From Acidobacteriota bacterium (GTDB lineage: Bacteria > Acidobacteriota > Terriglobia > Terriglobales > SCQP01), in assembly GCA_021818955.1 (NCBI GenBank), contig JAKASR010000001.1, forward strand, positions 1 to 64,000: 64,000 bases of DNA, given 5' to 3'. The translations under genes were made by a program, and so were the position numbers. Position 1 is the first letter of the stretch, and every line of letters begins with the position of its first letter. This document shows, piece after piece, positions 53,293 to 61,079 of the stretch. Under the pieces are notes generated by a model. It was not told the origin of the DNA and made no database searches. It worked only from the letters and a program-made list of their open reading frames with translations.

Positions 53293-53400
53293 CCAAGCTC
53301 CCGCGGGAACGCGCAAACTCGGGCAGTTGGCAGAGTTGGAAAAAGACAGCCGAGCGGCTGTTGTATCTACTTGGGAAATCCGAATTGCGGCCCGACCGCG

Positions 53401-54417
53401 CTATTTCATCTCCCGGCGGCCAGGCAAGAACAGGCGCAGATAGCGGGCGCCGAGCATGAAGCCATCCGCGCGCGCCGGAGAAAAAGTGGAGCCTTCCCGC
53501 TGGTGACCGCGGTTCCAGAAGGGATCTTCCTGCTCGACCGCGATGCCGCCGTTGAAGCCGGCTTCGAGCAGCACGGTGAGAAACGCCGGCCAATCCACGC
53601 GCCCCTGTCCGGGGATGCGATAGCGCCACCAGCCCTGGCCGTGAATGCCGACCTGCTGCAGCACCGGCTGATTGATCTCGGTATCTTTGGCGTGCGCGGC
53701 GTGAATCCGGTGGCGAAATTGCCAGGCGGCGGCGATGGGATCGATGAACTGGCGCACGAAATGGGAAGGGTCGAATTCCAGTCCCAGGCGCGGATTGGGC
53801 ACCAGCTCGAAGACTTTTTCCCAGGCCGCGGGGGTGGTGGCGAAGTTCACGGGGCAGGGAAAGTTTTCCCAGCCGACGAGCAAATCCAGTTTTTCGCAGA
53901 CCGGCAAATAGACTTCGTTCATGACGGCGGCGAATTCCCGCGCCTGGCGCTCGATGGAGGCGCCGGGGATGCCGCCGCTGAAGGTACCGGCGAAACGGCA
54001 GCCCAGCTCATGCGCCATTTCCAGGTAACGCAGGAAGCGGGCGTGCGCCTGGCGGCGTTTCACCGGATTGGGATCGATGTGGTTGACGTTCCACATGTAT
54101 TCCAAGCTGATGATGCGGGCGCCGGTGTCGCGGGCGGCGGCGCGAATCGAATCCAGCAGGCGCGGGGTGACGCGGTCGGGATGAAGATATTGCCCGGCGT
54201 GCAGCACCACGCCCTGGTAGCCCTGGGCTGCGGCAAAAGCCAGTTTTTCCGACGAAAAATTCAGCACGATCATCGCCAGTTGCGGCCCCGGGGCGGGCGT
54301 GGTGGCGGCGGATGGAACCGCGGCATTCGGAGCCGCGGCGCCGCGCGGCAGGCCCGCGCCCAGCGCCGAGGCGCCGGTCAGCTTGAGGAAATCGCGGCGG
54401 CCAGGATCGAAACTCAT
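53401..54417 (-). CDS. Tat-exported xylose-isomerase-like TIM-barrel protein
   Basis: A 338-residue sugar phosphate isomerase/epimerase-family protein. A twin-arginine signal (RRDFLKLTGASALGAG) precedes an AP-endonuclease-2-type TIM barrel with metal-ligand-like residues in ISLEYMWN, LGLEFDPSHFVRQ, HAAHAKDTEI and GIAVEQEDPF. These secreted members are common in Acidobacteriota and Planctomycetota; some act on keto-sugars. GGGAGG six bases before ATG 54417 sets the start. The gene is preceded by leader element copy B, whose final hairpin lies 17 bases upstream. Confidence 0.87.
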   Translation of the reverse strand: MSFDPGRRDFLKLTGASALGAGLPRGAAAPNAAVPSAATTPAPGPQLAMIVLNFSSEKLAFAAAQGYQGVVLHAGQYLHPDRVTPRLLDSIRAAARDTGARIISLEYMWNVNHIDPNPVKRRQAHARFLRYLEMAHELGCRFAGTFSGGIPGASIERQAREFAAVMNEVYLPVCEKLDLLVGWENFPCPVNFATTPAAWEKVFELVPNPRLGLEFDPSHFVRQFIDPIAAAWQFRHRIHAAHAKDTEINQPVLQQVGIHGQGWWRYRIPGQGRVDWPAFLTVLLEAGFNGGIAVEQEDPFWNRGHQREGSTFSPARADGFMLGARYLRLFLPGRREMK

Positions 54418-54433
54418 AACCATCCTCCCATTG

Positions 54434-54628
54434 AAAAGCGAGGCGATAAGCCTCGCATAACTTCGTGCCCGGGTGCTCGGCGAGCCTCATGTATTTCCAA
54501 ATACACCCATCGTCGCCTCGCGGCTTTTGTTTGGACAATTTCCATGAAATTGTCCCGCGGCCTCGTTCCGCTCGCTTCTCGCCCTGGCCCTAGAACTTTT
54601 TTACAGAATTGGTCCGGTCTTACACTCG
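54434..54628 (-). repeat. Leader element copy B, upstream of the TIM-barrel gene
   Basis: In gene direction (minus strand) it contains ACCGGACCAATTCTG, GAGGCCGCGGGA, the perfect palindrome GGACAATTTC-ATG-GAAATTGTCC, GCGAGGCGAC, a hairpin TGTATT-TGGA-AATACA, GAGGCTCGCCGAGCACCC, and finally GCGAGGC-TTATC-GCCTCGC followed by TTTT (complement of 54434-54437). That last part has all features of an intrinsic terminator. The ribosome-binding site of the gene begins only a few bases further on. Confidence 0.78.
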
Positions 54629-54749
54629 CTGGCTTCTTAATTTTAAGAAGATGACTGCATCCGGACGCAGAACCCGAGGGTAACGCGAACGGCGTGGAAA
54701 TGCGAGGCCAAAGCTTACCTTGCGCGCCGCCGCCCGCATCCAAGCCAAT

Positions 54750-54983
54750 ATGGCAACCTATAAAAAGAACCGGCATTATCGCGGCGCCGAAGGGAAGGCC
54801 AGCCGCGCCAGCAAGAGCCAGATTAAACGCGGAAGAATGGCCGCGCACATGCAGGAAATTATGACCGAGCGCAAGCCCGGCGCGTCGGGCGCGGAGGAAA
54901 GAATGTTTGCGCCCCTACCCATGCCCCGCAAAAAGAGCCTGCGCCAGCCCGCCGCCGAAAAAACTCATTCGGCGGCGATGTAA
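54750..54983 (+). CDS. Possible small basic protein
   Basis: A 77-residue reading frame (MATYKKNRHYRG onward) rich in Lys, Arg, Ala and Ser. Codon use is like its neighbours, with mostly G or C in third positions. It has no Shine-Dalgarno and no recognised family, and its 3' end overlaps the convergent membrane-protein gene by 19 bases. It could be a genuine small nucleic-acid-binding protein or a chance frame. Confidence 0.4.
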   Translation: MATYKKNRHYRGAEGKASRASKSQIKRGRMAAHMQEIMTERKPGASGAEERMFAPLPMPRKKSLRQPAAEKTHSAAM

Positions 54984-55657
54984 CGCGCGGTGCGCGGCAG
55001 CCAGCCGCGCACGCCCAACCCGAAGATGACGGCGCTGGAAAGCAGAAAGCCGCCGAGGCGAAGCGCCAATAACGGCGCGGCCGCCAGTCCGGCCCAGGCG
55101 CCCAGCCGCCAGCCGGCCCAAGCCAGGATTTGCGCCGGCACGACCGTCCAGATGGCGACGTAAAACCAGGCGCGCTCCTCGCCTTCGTTCACGGTGGAGC
55201 GCCGCGCCCGCGGCGTCCACTCCAGCAGCGTGGCGGCGACCACCAAGAGCGCCAGCGGCCAATACAGCCAGGCGTAGAGCCAGGCCAACCGCCAGCGTCC
55301 GGTGAAGGCGGCCACGAGCAGCCCGATCAGGTTCAGGCCCCAGGGCGCCAGCAAGTCAATCCAGGCGGCGGTGTAGCATACCCGGCGATAGAGGAGATTA
55401 GGGGTAGGTTCGCCGAAGCGGCGGATGTAGGGCTTGGGCTCGACCCCAGGCAGGCGGCCGCGCCAGCCGCGCCAGGCGCAGACCACAAACACGATGCCCA
55501 GCCAGATCCAATTCCAGCGCCTGGGGCCGCGGGTGAACAGGTCGTAGGTCAATGGGCCGGGCAGAATCCAGAACACCCAGAGCCAGATCGGCAGATGCAG
55601 GACGCGGTAGTAGGTTTTATTGCGTTCGCGCTTAACAACTGTCTGCAAAACGGGCAT
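54965..55657 (-). CDS. Multi-pass membrane protein of unknown function
   Basis: A 230-residue protein with about five to six hydrophobic segments (LPIWLWVFWILPGPLTYDLF, WNWIWLGIVFVVCAWRGW, LLAPWGLNLIGLLVAAF, LYAWLYWPLALLVVAATLL and more). It has an Arg/Pro-rich loop with PGVEPKPYIRRFGEP. No family is recognised with confidence. It lies alone between the small convergent frame and the divergent ThuA gene. Confidence 0.7.
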   Translation of the reverse strand: MPVLQTVVKRERNKTYYRVLHLPIWLWVFWILPGPLTYDLFTRGPRRWNWIWLGIVFVVCAWRGWRGRLPGVEPKPYIRRFGEPTPNLLYRRVCYTAAWIDLLAPWGLNLIGLLVAAFTGRWRLAWLYAWLYWPLALLVVAATLLEWTPRARRSTVNEGEERAWFYVAIWTVVPAQILAWAGWRLGAWAGLAAAPLLALRLGGFLLSSAVIFGLGVRGWLPRTARYIAAE

Positions 55658-55765
55658 GGACCGGGTTGCCCCCTATGCTTTTCAGCCAGTTCGGTGTAGC
55701 TTAAGGACGCGGCCGGCCGCGCCGGCCGCATTGAAGTACGCACGTGAAGTAATAGGATACCCGCG

Positions 55766-56569
55766 ATGCGAATGCCCGTTATGTTTCGAGCCGGCCTGTC
55801 GAGCCTGGCGATGGCCGGCACACTTTCCCTGACTCTCGTCTCCGCCGCGCCGGCCCAGACGCCGCCGCGCCGCGTGCTGATGGTGATCGAGACGCTGGGT
55901 TTTCATCATGCCGTCACCGATCATGCCGCGCGGGTACTGGCGCGGCTGGGCCGCCGCAGTGGCGCGTTTCAACTGGACGTCACCCGCCATGCCGAGAAAA
56001 CGCTGACCGCGCGCAACCTGCGCCGCTACAGCGCGGTGGTTTTTTTCACCACCGGCAACCTGCCGCTTAGCGCCGCCCAGAAGGCTGCGTTCATGCGTTG
56101 GCTGCGCGCCGGGCATGGTTTTGTCGGCATCCATTGCGCCACCGACACCAATTACACCTGGCCGGCGTACGGCCGCATGATCGGCGGCTATTTCAACAAT
56201 CATCCCTGGGTGAACGGCTCGAAATTATGGCTGCTGAACCGCGATCCGCATTTCCCTTCCCAGCGGCAATGGCCCAGGCGTTTTCAGTGGACGGATGAGT
56301 TTTATCAATTTCGCAACTGGCATCGCCGGCAAGTGCACATTCTGCTGCAACTCGATCCGAAAACCCTGCCGCACGTGCCCGGCATGAAGCCGCCGCCCAG
56401 CGGCATTTTCGCCAGCGCCTGGGTGAAATATTGGGGCAAAGGACGGGTCTTCTACACCGCGCTCGGACACGGCTACCACGCCTGGAATAATCCGCAGTTC
56501 CAGCAACAGGTGCTGATGGGGGTGCGCTGGGCCGATGGCGAAATCCCATATCGCGTACACGTGCCCTAG
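55766..56569 (+). CDS. ThuA-domain secreted protein
   Basis: A 267-residue exported protein. A signal peptide (about 1-32) is followed by a glutamine-amidotransferase-like ThuA fold with VLMVIETLGFHHAVTDHA, VVFFTTGNLPLSAAQKAAFMRWLRAGHGFVGIHCATDTNY, IGGYFNNHPW and GRVFYTALGHGYHAWNNPQF. ThuA-type proteins are linked to trehalose or other sugar utilisation in several phyla, but the reaction is unclear. Three in-frame Met codons near the N-terminus make the exact start uncertain. Confidence 0.88.
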   Translation: MRMPVMFRAGLSSLAMAGTLSLTLVSAAPAQTPPRRVLMVIETLGFHHAVTDHAARVLARLGRRSGAFQLDVTRHAEKTLTARNLRRYSAVVFFTTGNLPLSAAQKAAFMRWLRAGHGFVGIHCATDTNYTWPAYGRMIGGYFNNHPWVNGSKLWLLNRDPHFPSQRQWPRRFQWTDEFYQFRNWHRRQVHILLQLDPKTLPHVPGMKPPPSGIFASAWVKYWGKGRVFYTALGHGYHAWNNPQFQQQVLMGVRWADGEIPYRVHVP

Positions 56570-56586
56570 GCCGGCCTCAGGCCGGC
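56570..56586. other. Short perfect hairpin between convergent genes
   Basis: GCCGGCC-TCA-GGCCGGC lies across the stop codon of the kinase gene and just after the ThuA stop. It has no T-run, so it may limit read-through only weakly. Confidence 0.4.
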
Positions 56587-57818
56587 GGCGACAGAGTGAA
56601 ATAAAAGCTGGCGCCACGCTCGGGTTGCGATTCCGCCCAGACCCGCCCGCCATGCTTGCGCACGATGCGCTGCACCGTGGCCAGGCCGATGCCGGAGCCG
56701 GGAAACTGCGCGGCGGAGTGCAGGCGCTGAAAGGGAGCGAACAGCCGGCCGGCGTATTGGGCCTCGAACCCGGCGCCGTTGTCGCGCACACAGTAAACCG
56801 CCGGTTCGACGCCGGCCTGCCGGCCAAAGAAAATCCGGGCCGGGGAGGCGCGGGCGGTGAACTTCCAGGCGTTGCCCAGCAGGTTTTCCAAAACGATGCG
56901 CACTAGCTCCGGATCGCCTTCCGCCTCGAGGCCGGGCTCGAGCTGAAAATCCACCTGCCGTTCCGGCTGCCGCTGGCGCAAAGCCGCCACCACCTCGGCG
57001 GCCAGCTTGCCGATGGGGAAAACCTGCCGGCGCATTTCCGCGCGGCTGATGCGCGAGAGCCGCAGCAGGTCGTCGATCAGCGCGTCCATGCGCTTCACGC
57101 CGCGCCGGATCGCCTGGAGGTGCGCTTCGCATTCGCCTTCCAGCCGGCCGGCGGCGTCTTCCTGCAAGGCCTGGCTGAAGCCATCGATGGCGCGCAGCGG
57201 CGCTCGCAAATCGTGCGACACCGAATAGGCGAAGGCTTCCAGTTCGGCGTTGGCGGCTTCCAGTTGCAGCGTCCGCTCGCGCACGCGCTGCTCGAGCTGG
57301 GCGTAAAGCTGCGCGTTTTCAATCGCTACGGCGGTGGTATTGGCCAGCGATTGCAGCAGCTCGATTTCATCCGCGCCGGCGGCGTGGGGCGAAGCCCAGT
57401 AATTGCCGATAGCGCCGATGGGGTCCGCCGCGCGGACCGGCACCATGACCAGGCTTTTCACAAAGGTCGGCCGGTAGGCATCGTGGGGAATGCGCGGGTC
57501 GGCATAGATATCGGGAATCATCGCCGCTTGCCGATGCAGCATCGTCCAGCCGCTGATGCAGGCGGTGAGCGGAAAGCGGCGGCCCTTCCAGAGCGGCGCG
57601 ATGGCGTCTTCGTCGGCGTAAAAACACTGTTCGCCGTCGCGCAGCACGAAGGAGGCGCCGTCAGCGCCGGTCAACTCGCGCGCGGCGTGGCGGACGATTT
57701 CCTGGATTTCGGCGAGGCTGCGCGCCAGCGAGAGCGCCTGCACCGCCGCCACCAGGCGGCGAAAGGCCATTGCCGACTTTTCGCCCGACGCCTGCGCTGA
57801 AGATGAAAGTTCGCCCAT
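56577..57818 (-). CDS. GAF-domain sensor histidine kinase, orphan
   Basis: A 413-residue soluble kinase. A GAF domain (about 25-165) contains one Cys in ACISGWTMLHRQ. A coiled linker is followed by a HisKA domain with SVSHDLRAPLRAIDGFSQAL (phospho-acceptor His about residue 203) and an HATPase domain with N-box ENLLGNAWKF and G-boxes DNGAGF and GSGIGLAT. The layout resembles phytochrome-type kinases without a photosensor. No response regulator is next to it. The start at 57818 is the second Met; an ATG 15 bases earlier is also in frame. Confidence 0.88.
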   Translation of the reverse strand: MGELSSSAQASGEKSAMAFRRLVAAVQALSLARSLAEIQEIVRHAARELTGADGASFVLRDGEQCFYADEDAIAPLWKGRRFPLTACISGWTMLHRQAAMIPDIYADPRIPHDAYRPTFVKSLVMVPVRAADPIGAIGNYWASPHAAGADEIELLQSLANTTAVAIENAQLYAQLEQRVRERTLQLEAANAELEAFAYSVSHDLRAPLRAIDGFSQALQEDAAGRLEGECEAHLQAIRRGVKRMDALIDDLLRLSRISRAEMRRQVFPIGKLAAEVVAALRQRQPERQVDFQLEPGLEAEGDPELVRIVLENLLGNAWKFTARASPARIFFGRQAGVEPAVYCVRDNGAGFEAQYAGRLFAPFQRLHSAAQFPGSGIGLATVQRIVRKHGGRVWAESQPERGASFYFTLSPPA

Positions 57819-57908
57819 GGCGCGGCCACGCACCTGAAAAATAAAATTTGATAACCGCCGGCGTCAATAGGATTTTTCACGGGGGATCTTTAGCGAGTCA
57901 AGCTAGGC

Positions 57909-58688
57909 TCAACGCACGGGATCGAGGAGCAGCTTGAGCGTGATCAGGATGCCGATGGCGATCAGCGCCCGGCGCAGCCAGGCTTGCGGCAGGCGGCGGG
58001 CGAGATGGGCGCCGCCCCAGCCGCCCAATGCGGTGCCCGCGGCCAGCACCAGCGCCGCCGGCCAAACGATCATGTGGCGCGCGATATAGAGCACGATGGC
58101 GATGGATTTGATGGCCAGCGCCAGCAGGTTTTTGACCCCGATATTGGCGCGCAGGTCGCTCCAGCCCATAAAGCCCAGATCGGCGAGCAGCAGAATGCCC
58201 ATGCCGGCGCCGAAATAGCCGCCATAGACGGCGATCGCGGCCAGGAAGAAGACGCCCGCGCGCAGATGCCCGCGGCGGTGCGTTTGCCGGGCGAAGCGGG
58301 CAAGCGCCGGCTGCAGCGCCAGCAACAGCGTGGCCGCCATGACCAGGAGCGGCGCCAGCCGTATAAACCAACGGGCGCGGGTCAGCAACAAGAGCCAGGC
58401 GCCCAAGGCGCTGCCGCCCAGCGCGGCAAACAGCCACGGCCACCAGCGCTGCGGGGCCTCGCGAATTTCGCGCCGCAAACCCCAAGCCCCGGTCATGGTT
58501 CCGGGCCAGACCGCAAAGGAATTAGTGGCGCTGGCCAGTTTGCCCGGCACGCCCAACCAGAGCAGGGCGGGAAAGGTCAAAATCGAGCCGCCGCCGCCGA
58601 CCGCATTCATGATGCCGGCGGCCAGCCCGGCCGCCAGGGCGGTCAGCAGGCGCGTCGCATTCCAAGCCTGCATGTCAGTCGCCAGCAT
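57909..58688 (-). CDS. TauE/SafE-family sulfite/sulfonate exporter-like permease
   Basis: A 259-residue inner-membrane protein with seven to eight helices and the repeated family motifs GIMNAVGGGGSILTFPALLWLGVPGKLASATNS and VYGGYFGAGMGILLLADLGFMG. The family exports sulfite, sulfoacetate or related anions. It lies between two orphan kinase genes on the same strand, but no sulphur metabolism gene is near. Confidence 0.9.
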   Translation of the reverse strand: MLATDMQAWNATRLLTALAAGLAAGIMNAVGGGGSILTFPALLWLGVPGKLASATNSFAVWPGTMTGAWGLRREIREAPQRWWPWLFAALGGSALGAWLLLLTRARWFIRLAPLLVMAATLLLALQPALARFARQTHRRGHLRAGVFFLAAIAVYGGYFGAGMGILLLADLGFMGWSDLRANIGVKNLLALAIKSIAIVLYIARHMIVWPAALVLAAGTALGGWGGAHLARRLPQAWLRRALIAIGILITLKLLLDPVR

Positions 58689-58775
58689 CGCGCCTCGCTA
58701 GACCGGCCATATTATCCCGCCGCGCATGAATTTCCATGCTACGGCATGCGAAACAACGGCATTAGTTGTCACGGC

Positions 58776-60620
58776 TTAATTGCCGGCGGCGGCGGGCGCG
58801 ACGGCCGCCAGCCGGGGCAGATAGATAGTGAAACGCGCGCCCTGCCCCACCTGACTGGCGACCTCGATGGCGCCGCCGCTTTGGCGGACAACCCCATACA
58901 CCGTGGCCAGCCCCAGGCCGGTGCCTTGCCCCAAGGGCTTGGTGGTGAAAAAGGGCTCGAAAACATGCGACAAAATCTCAGGCGCGATACCGCCGCCATT
59001 GTCGCTCACGATCAGCCGGGTGTACTGGCCGGGCGGGATTTCGAGTCGGCGCGCCTCGCCCTCGGCGAGCACGGCCGGTTCGGAGAGCAGCCAGATCTTG
59101 CCCTGGCTATGGTCAATCGCATCGCGGGCGTTGATGACCAGGTTGAGCAAAAGTTGCTCGAGCTGGGCCGGATCGGCCTGAATTTCCAACGGTTCGATCG
59201 AAGGAGTCCAATGCAGGTTGACGCTTTCACTGGCGGCGGTGCGCAGCAGCGGCAACAGGTCCGCGACGAGCCGGTTTAGATCCAGGCGGCGCGGGGTCAA
59301 GGGCTGTTGCCGGCTGAAAGCCAACAGGCGCCGCACCTGGTCGGCGGCGCTGGCGGCGGCCCGCAGCGCGATCTCGAGCCGCTGGCGCAAGGGCGAGTCG
59401 CCCAGCTCGTGCTGCAACAATTCGCACTGTCCCTGGATGATGGTCAGCAGGTTGTTGAAATCGTGCGCCACGCCTCCGGCCAGCCGTCCCACCGCTTCCA
59501 GCTTCTGCGCCTGGCGCAAGGTGTCTTCCATCTGCTGGCGCTGCCGCAGTTCGCCGCGAATGACCGCTTGCGCGCGCATCAACATGAACTGCACCGCGCC
59601 CTGGCGCGCGACATACAGCAGAAAGCAGGCGATGCTCGCCACCACGGCCACCGCCATCGGCAAATTGGTCTTCAGGAAGCCCGCATGCCGCAGCAGATAA
59701 AAACGGGTGATCGCCAATGGCGCCAGCGAGGCCAGCAGCCAGCCGAGCCCGGCCAGGCGTTCCCGCTTTTCATCCGCCAAGGTGGCTTGGGCAGGCGCGG
59801 CGGCGATATCGGGGGCGGTTACGATCAGCCAGGTCAAGCCCAGAAACGCGAGCGTAAACCCCAAATCCACCTGGCCGTGGTTGGCGGCAAGCCAGAAAAC
59901 GCCATGCAGGGCAACGACCAGGGTATAGGCGCCTAAAAACCAGGCCATTCTTAAATAAAGGCGGCGAATCGGCCAGCGCGACATCCAGCCGCGCAACAGA
60001 AAGCCGGCAAATAACAGGAGGCCTTCCAGGAAATGGACCTGAATGGCGGTCCGCAATCGCGTCTCCAGGGAAGCGGCGGCTTTACCCGGCAAGATGAAAA
60101 AATCTATGTATAAGAAGCCGGCGACAATCAGCACCTGCAGATAGTCGAACCAACCGACCAGCCAGGAGAGGCGGTCGCGGCTCACGGTGAGAAACAGCGC
60201 CCACGCCAGCGGAGCGCCAAAAAGAAATAAAAAAAAATCCTGCGCCGTCAGCGCGAGCGGCGAGCGGTAATGAAAATCCGAAGTGGCAATGAACCAACTT
60301 TGGCCGGCCACCCAGCAGGCCAGAGCCGCGGTAATGAACATCCAGAAGCGTGGTTGCAGGCGGGCGTCGGCGGCGTCGGCCGGGCTTGCCGCCATACCGG
60401 GGCGGGTTGAATCCGACATGGGCGCGGGCGGGCGCAGGGTGGCATAGCCGGCCGCCAGCGTGGCCAGCCCGGCCGCGGCCAAAGTCGCAAAATGCGCCAG
60501 CTCAGCCGCAGCGCCGCCCCGCGCCAGGGCAAGGGCTTGGCCCGCCAGCACGGTCAAGCTTGCGAGCAGCAGCGCTCGGTGAAGGGCCAGTTTCATAGAG
60601 AGACGATCCAAGCCCGGCAT
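58776..60620 (-). CDS. Membrane sensor histidine kinase, orphan
   Basis: A 614-residue protein. About ten N-terminal hydrophobic helices (up to about residue 345) precede a HisKA domain with GGVAHDFNNLLTIIQGQCELL and an HATPase domain with N-box NLVINARDAID and G-boxes SDNGGGIAPEI and GQGTGLGLATV. The C-terminus has no receiver domain. The multi-helix input resembles 7TMR-like or MASE-like sensors. The gene is preceded by leader element copy C. ATG 60620 is six bases after the T-run; ATG 60596 is the alternative start, and neither has a good Shine-Dalgarno. Confidence 0.85.
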   Translation of the reverse strand: MPGLDRLSMKLALHRALLLASLTVLAGQALALARGGAAAELAHFATLAAAGLATLAAGYATLRPPAPMSDSTRPGMAASPADAADARLQPRFWMFITAALACWVAGQSWFIATSDFHYRSPLALTAQDFFLFLFGAPLAWALFLTVSRDRLSWLVGWFDYLQVLIVAGFLYIDFFILPGKAAASLETRLRTAIQVHFLEGLLLFAGFLLRGWMSRWPIRRLYLRMAWFLGAYTLVVALHGVFWLAANHGQVDLGFTLAFLGLTWLIVTAPDIAAAPAQATLADEKRERLAGLGWLLASLAPLAITRFYLLRHAGFLKTNLPMAVAVVASIACFLLYVARQGAVQFMLMRAQAVIRGELRQRQQMEDTLRQAQKLEAVGRLAGGVAHDFNNLLTIIQGQCELLQHELGDSPLRQRLEIALRAAASAADQVRRLLAFSRQQPLTPRRLDLNRLVADLLPLLRTAASESVNLHWTPSIEPLEIQADPAQLEQLLLNLVINARDAIDHSQGKIWLLSEPAVLAEGEARRLEIPPGQYTRLIVSDNGGGIAPEILSHVFEPFFTTKPLGQGTGLGLATVYGVVRQSGGAIEVASQVGQGARFTIYLPRLAAVAPAAAGN

Positions 60621-60626
60621 GACCGG

Positions 60627-60877
60627 AAAAACGAGGCGATAAGCCTCGCCTCGGGCCAGCCAGGCGTCAAACCTTCGGCTTTGCGCTCGGATGCCCGGCG
60701 ATCCTCATGCATTTCCCTATACACTCCGGTCGCCACACAGCGTGGGCTGGGGCAAGTTCCGCGAAATTGTCCCGCAGCCTCGCTCGGCTCGCGGCTTCGA
60801 TTCGCCTCTATTCGCCTCGCGCTACGTTTTGCCTCGCCCCTGGCTTCTTTTTGCCGCAGTGGTCCGGGGTCTGACAG
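60627..60877 (-). repeat. Leader element copy C, upstream of the membrane kinase gene
   Basis: In gene direction it carries CTGTCAGACCCCGGACC (complement of 60861-60877), an inserted GC-rich stretch, CTGCGGGACAATTTC, GGCGACCGG, a hairpin TGTAT-AGGGAA-ATGCA with one G-T pair, GAGGATCGCCGGGCATCC, a second inserted stretch, and CGAGGC-TTATC-GCCTCG followed by five T (complement of 60627-60631). It ends six bases from the ATG at 60620. Confidence 0.75.
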
Positions 60878-61079
60878 GGGCCCCGGAACCTCCTCCCCGT
60901 TCCCGGCTTTCCGGATTCAAGCCGAAAACACGCGACCGGCTTCAAAATGCATAAAATGTATACCTTACTGAATCCTGATTTGTAGAAAAAGATTTTTTTG
61001 TCCGCTGTGGATAATTTATTTATCGTATCGCGGATAACCGGCGCCGGAAAGGATCGTAGCGCCGGCATGGCGCCGCGCC
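60878..61079. other. AT-rich gap with one DnaA-box match, no gene
   Basis: The remainder of the kinase-histidine gap has no gene I can support. A perfect 9-base DnaA-box match (TTATCCACA on the minus strand, 61006-61014) lies in an A/T-rich patch, but it is single and no replication gene is near. A hairpin-prone GCGCCGGCATGGCGC follows at about 61060-61075, behind the histidine operon, without a T-run. Confidence 0.3.

Noticed and set aside
53047-54654. Very long plus-strand frame opposite the TIM-barrel and glycosyltransferase genes
   Set aside because: It is antisense to two genes with clear family motifs and has no ribosome site or recognisable domain. Long antisense frames are expected at this GC content.
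54414-54848. Minus-strand frame over leader copy B
   Set aside because: It reads through the structured repeat and the terminator hairpin, with no family similarity. Translated repeats explain it.
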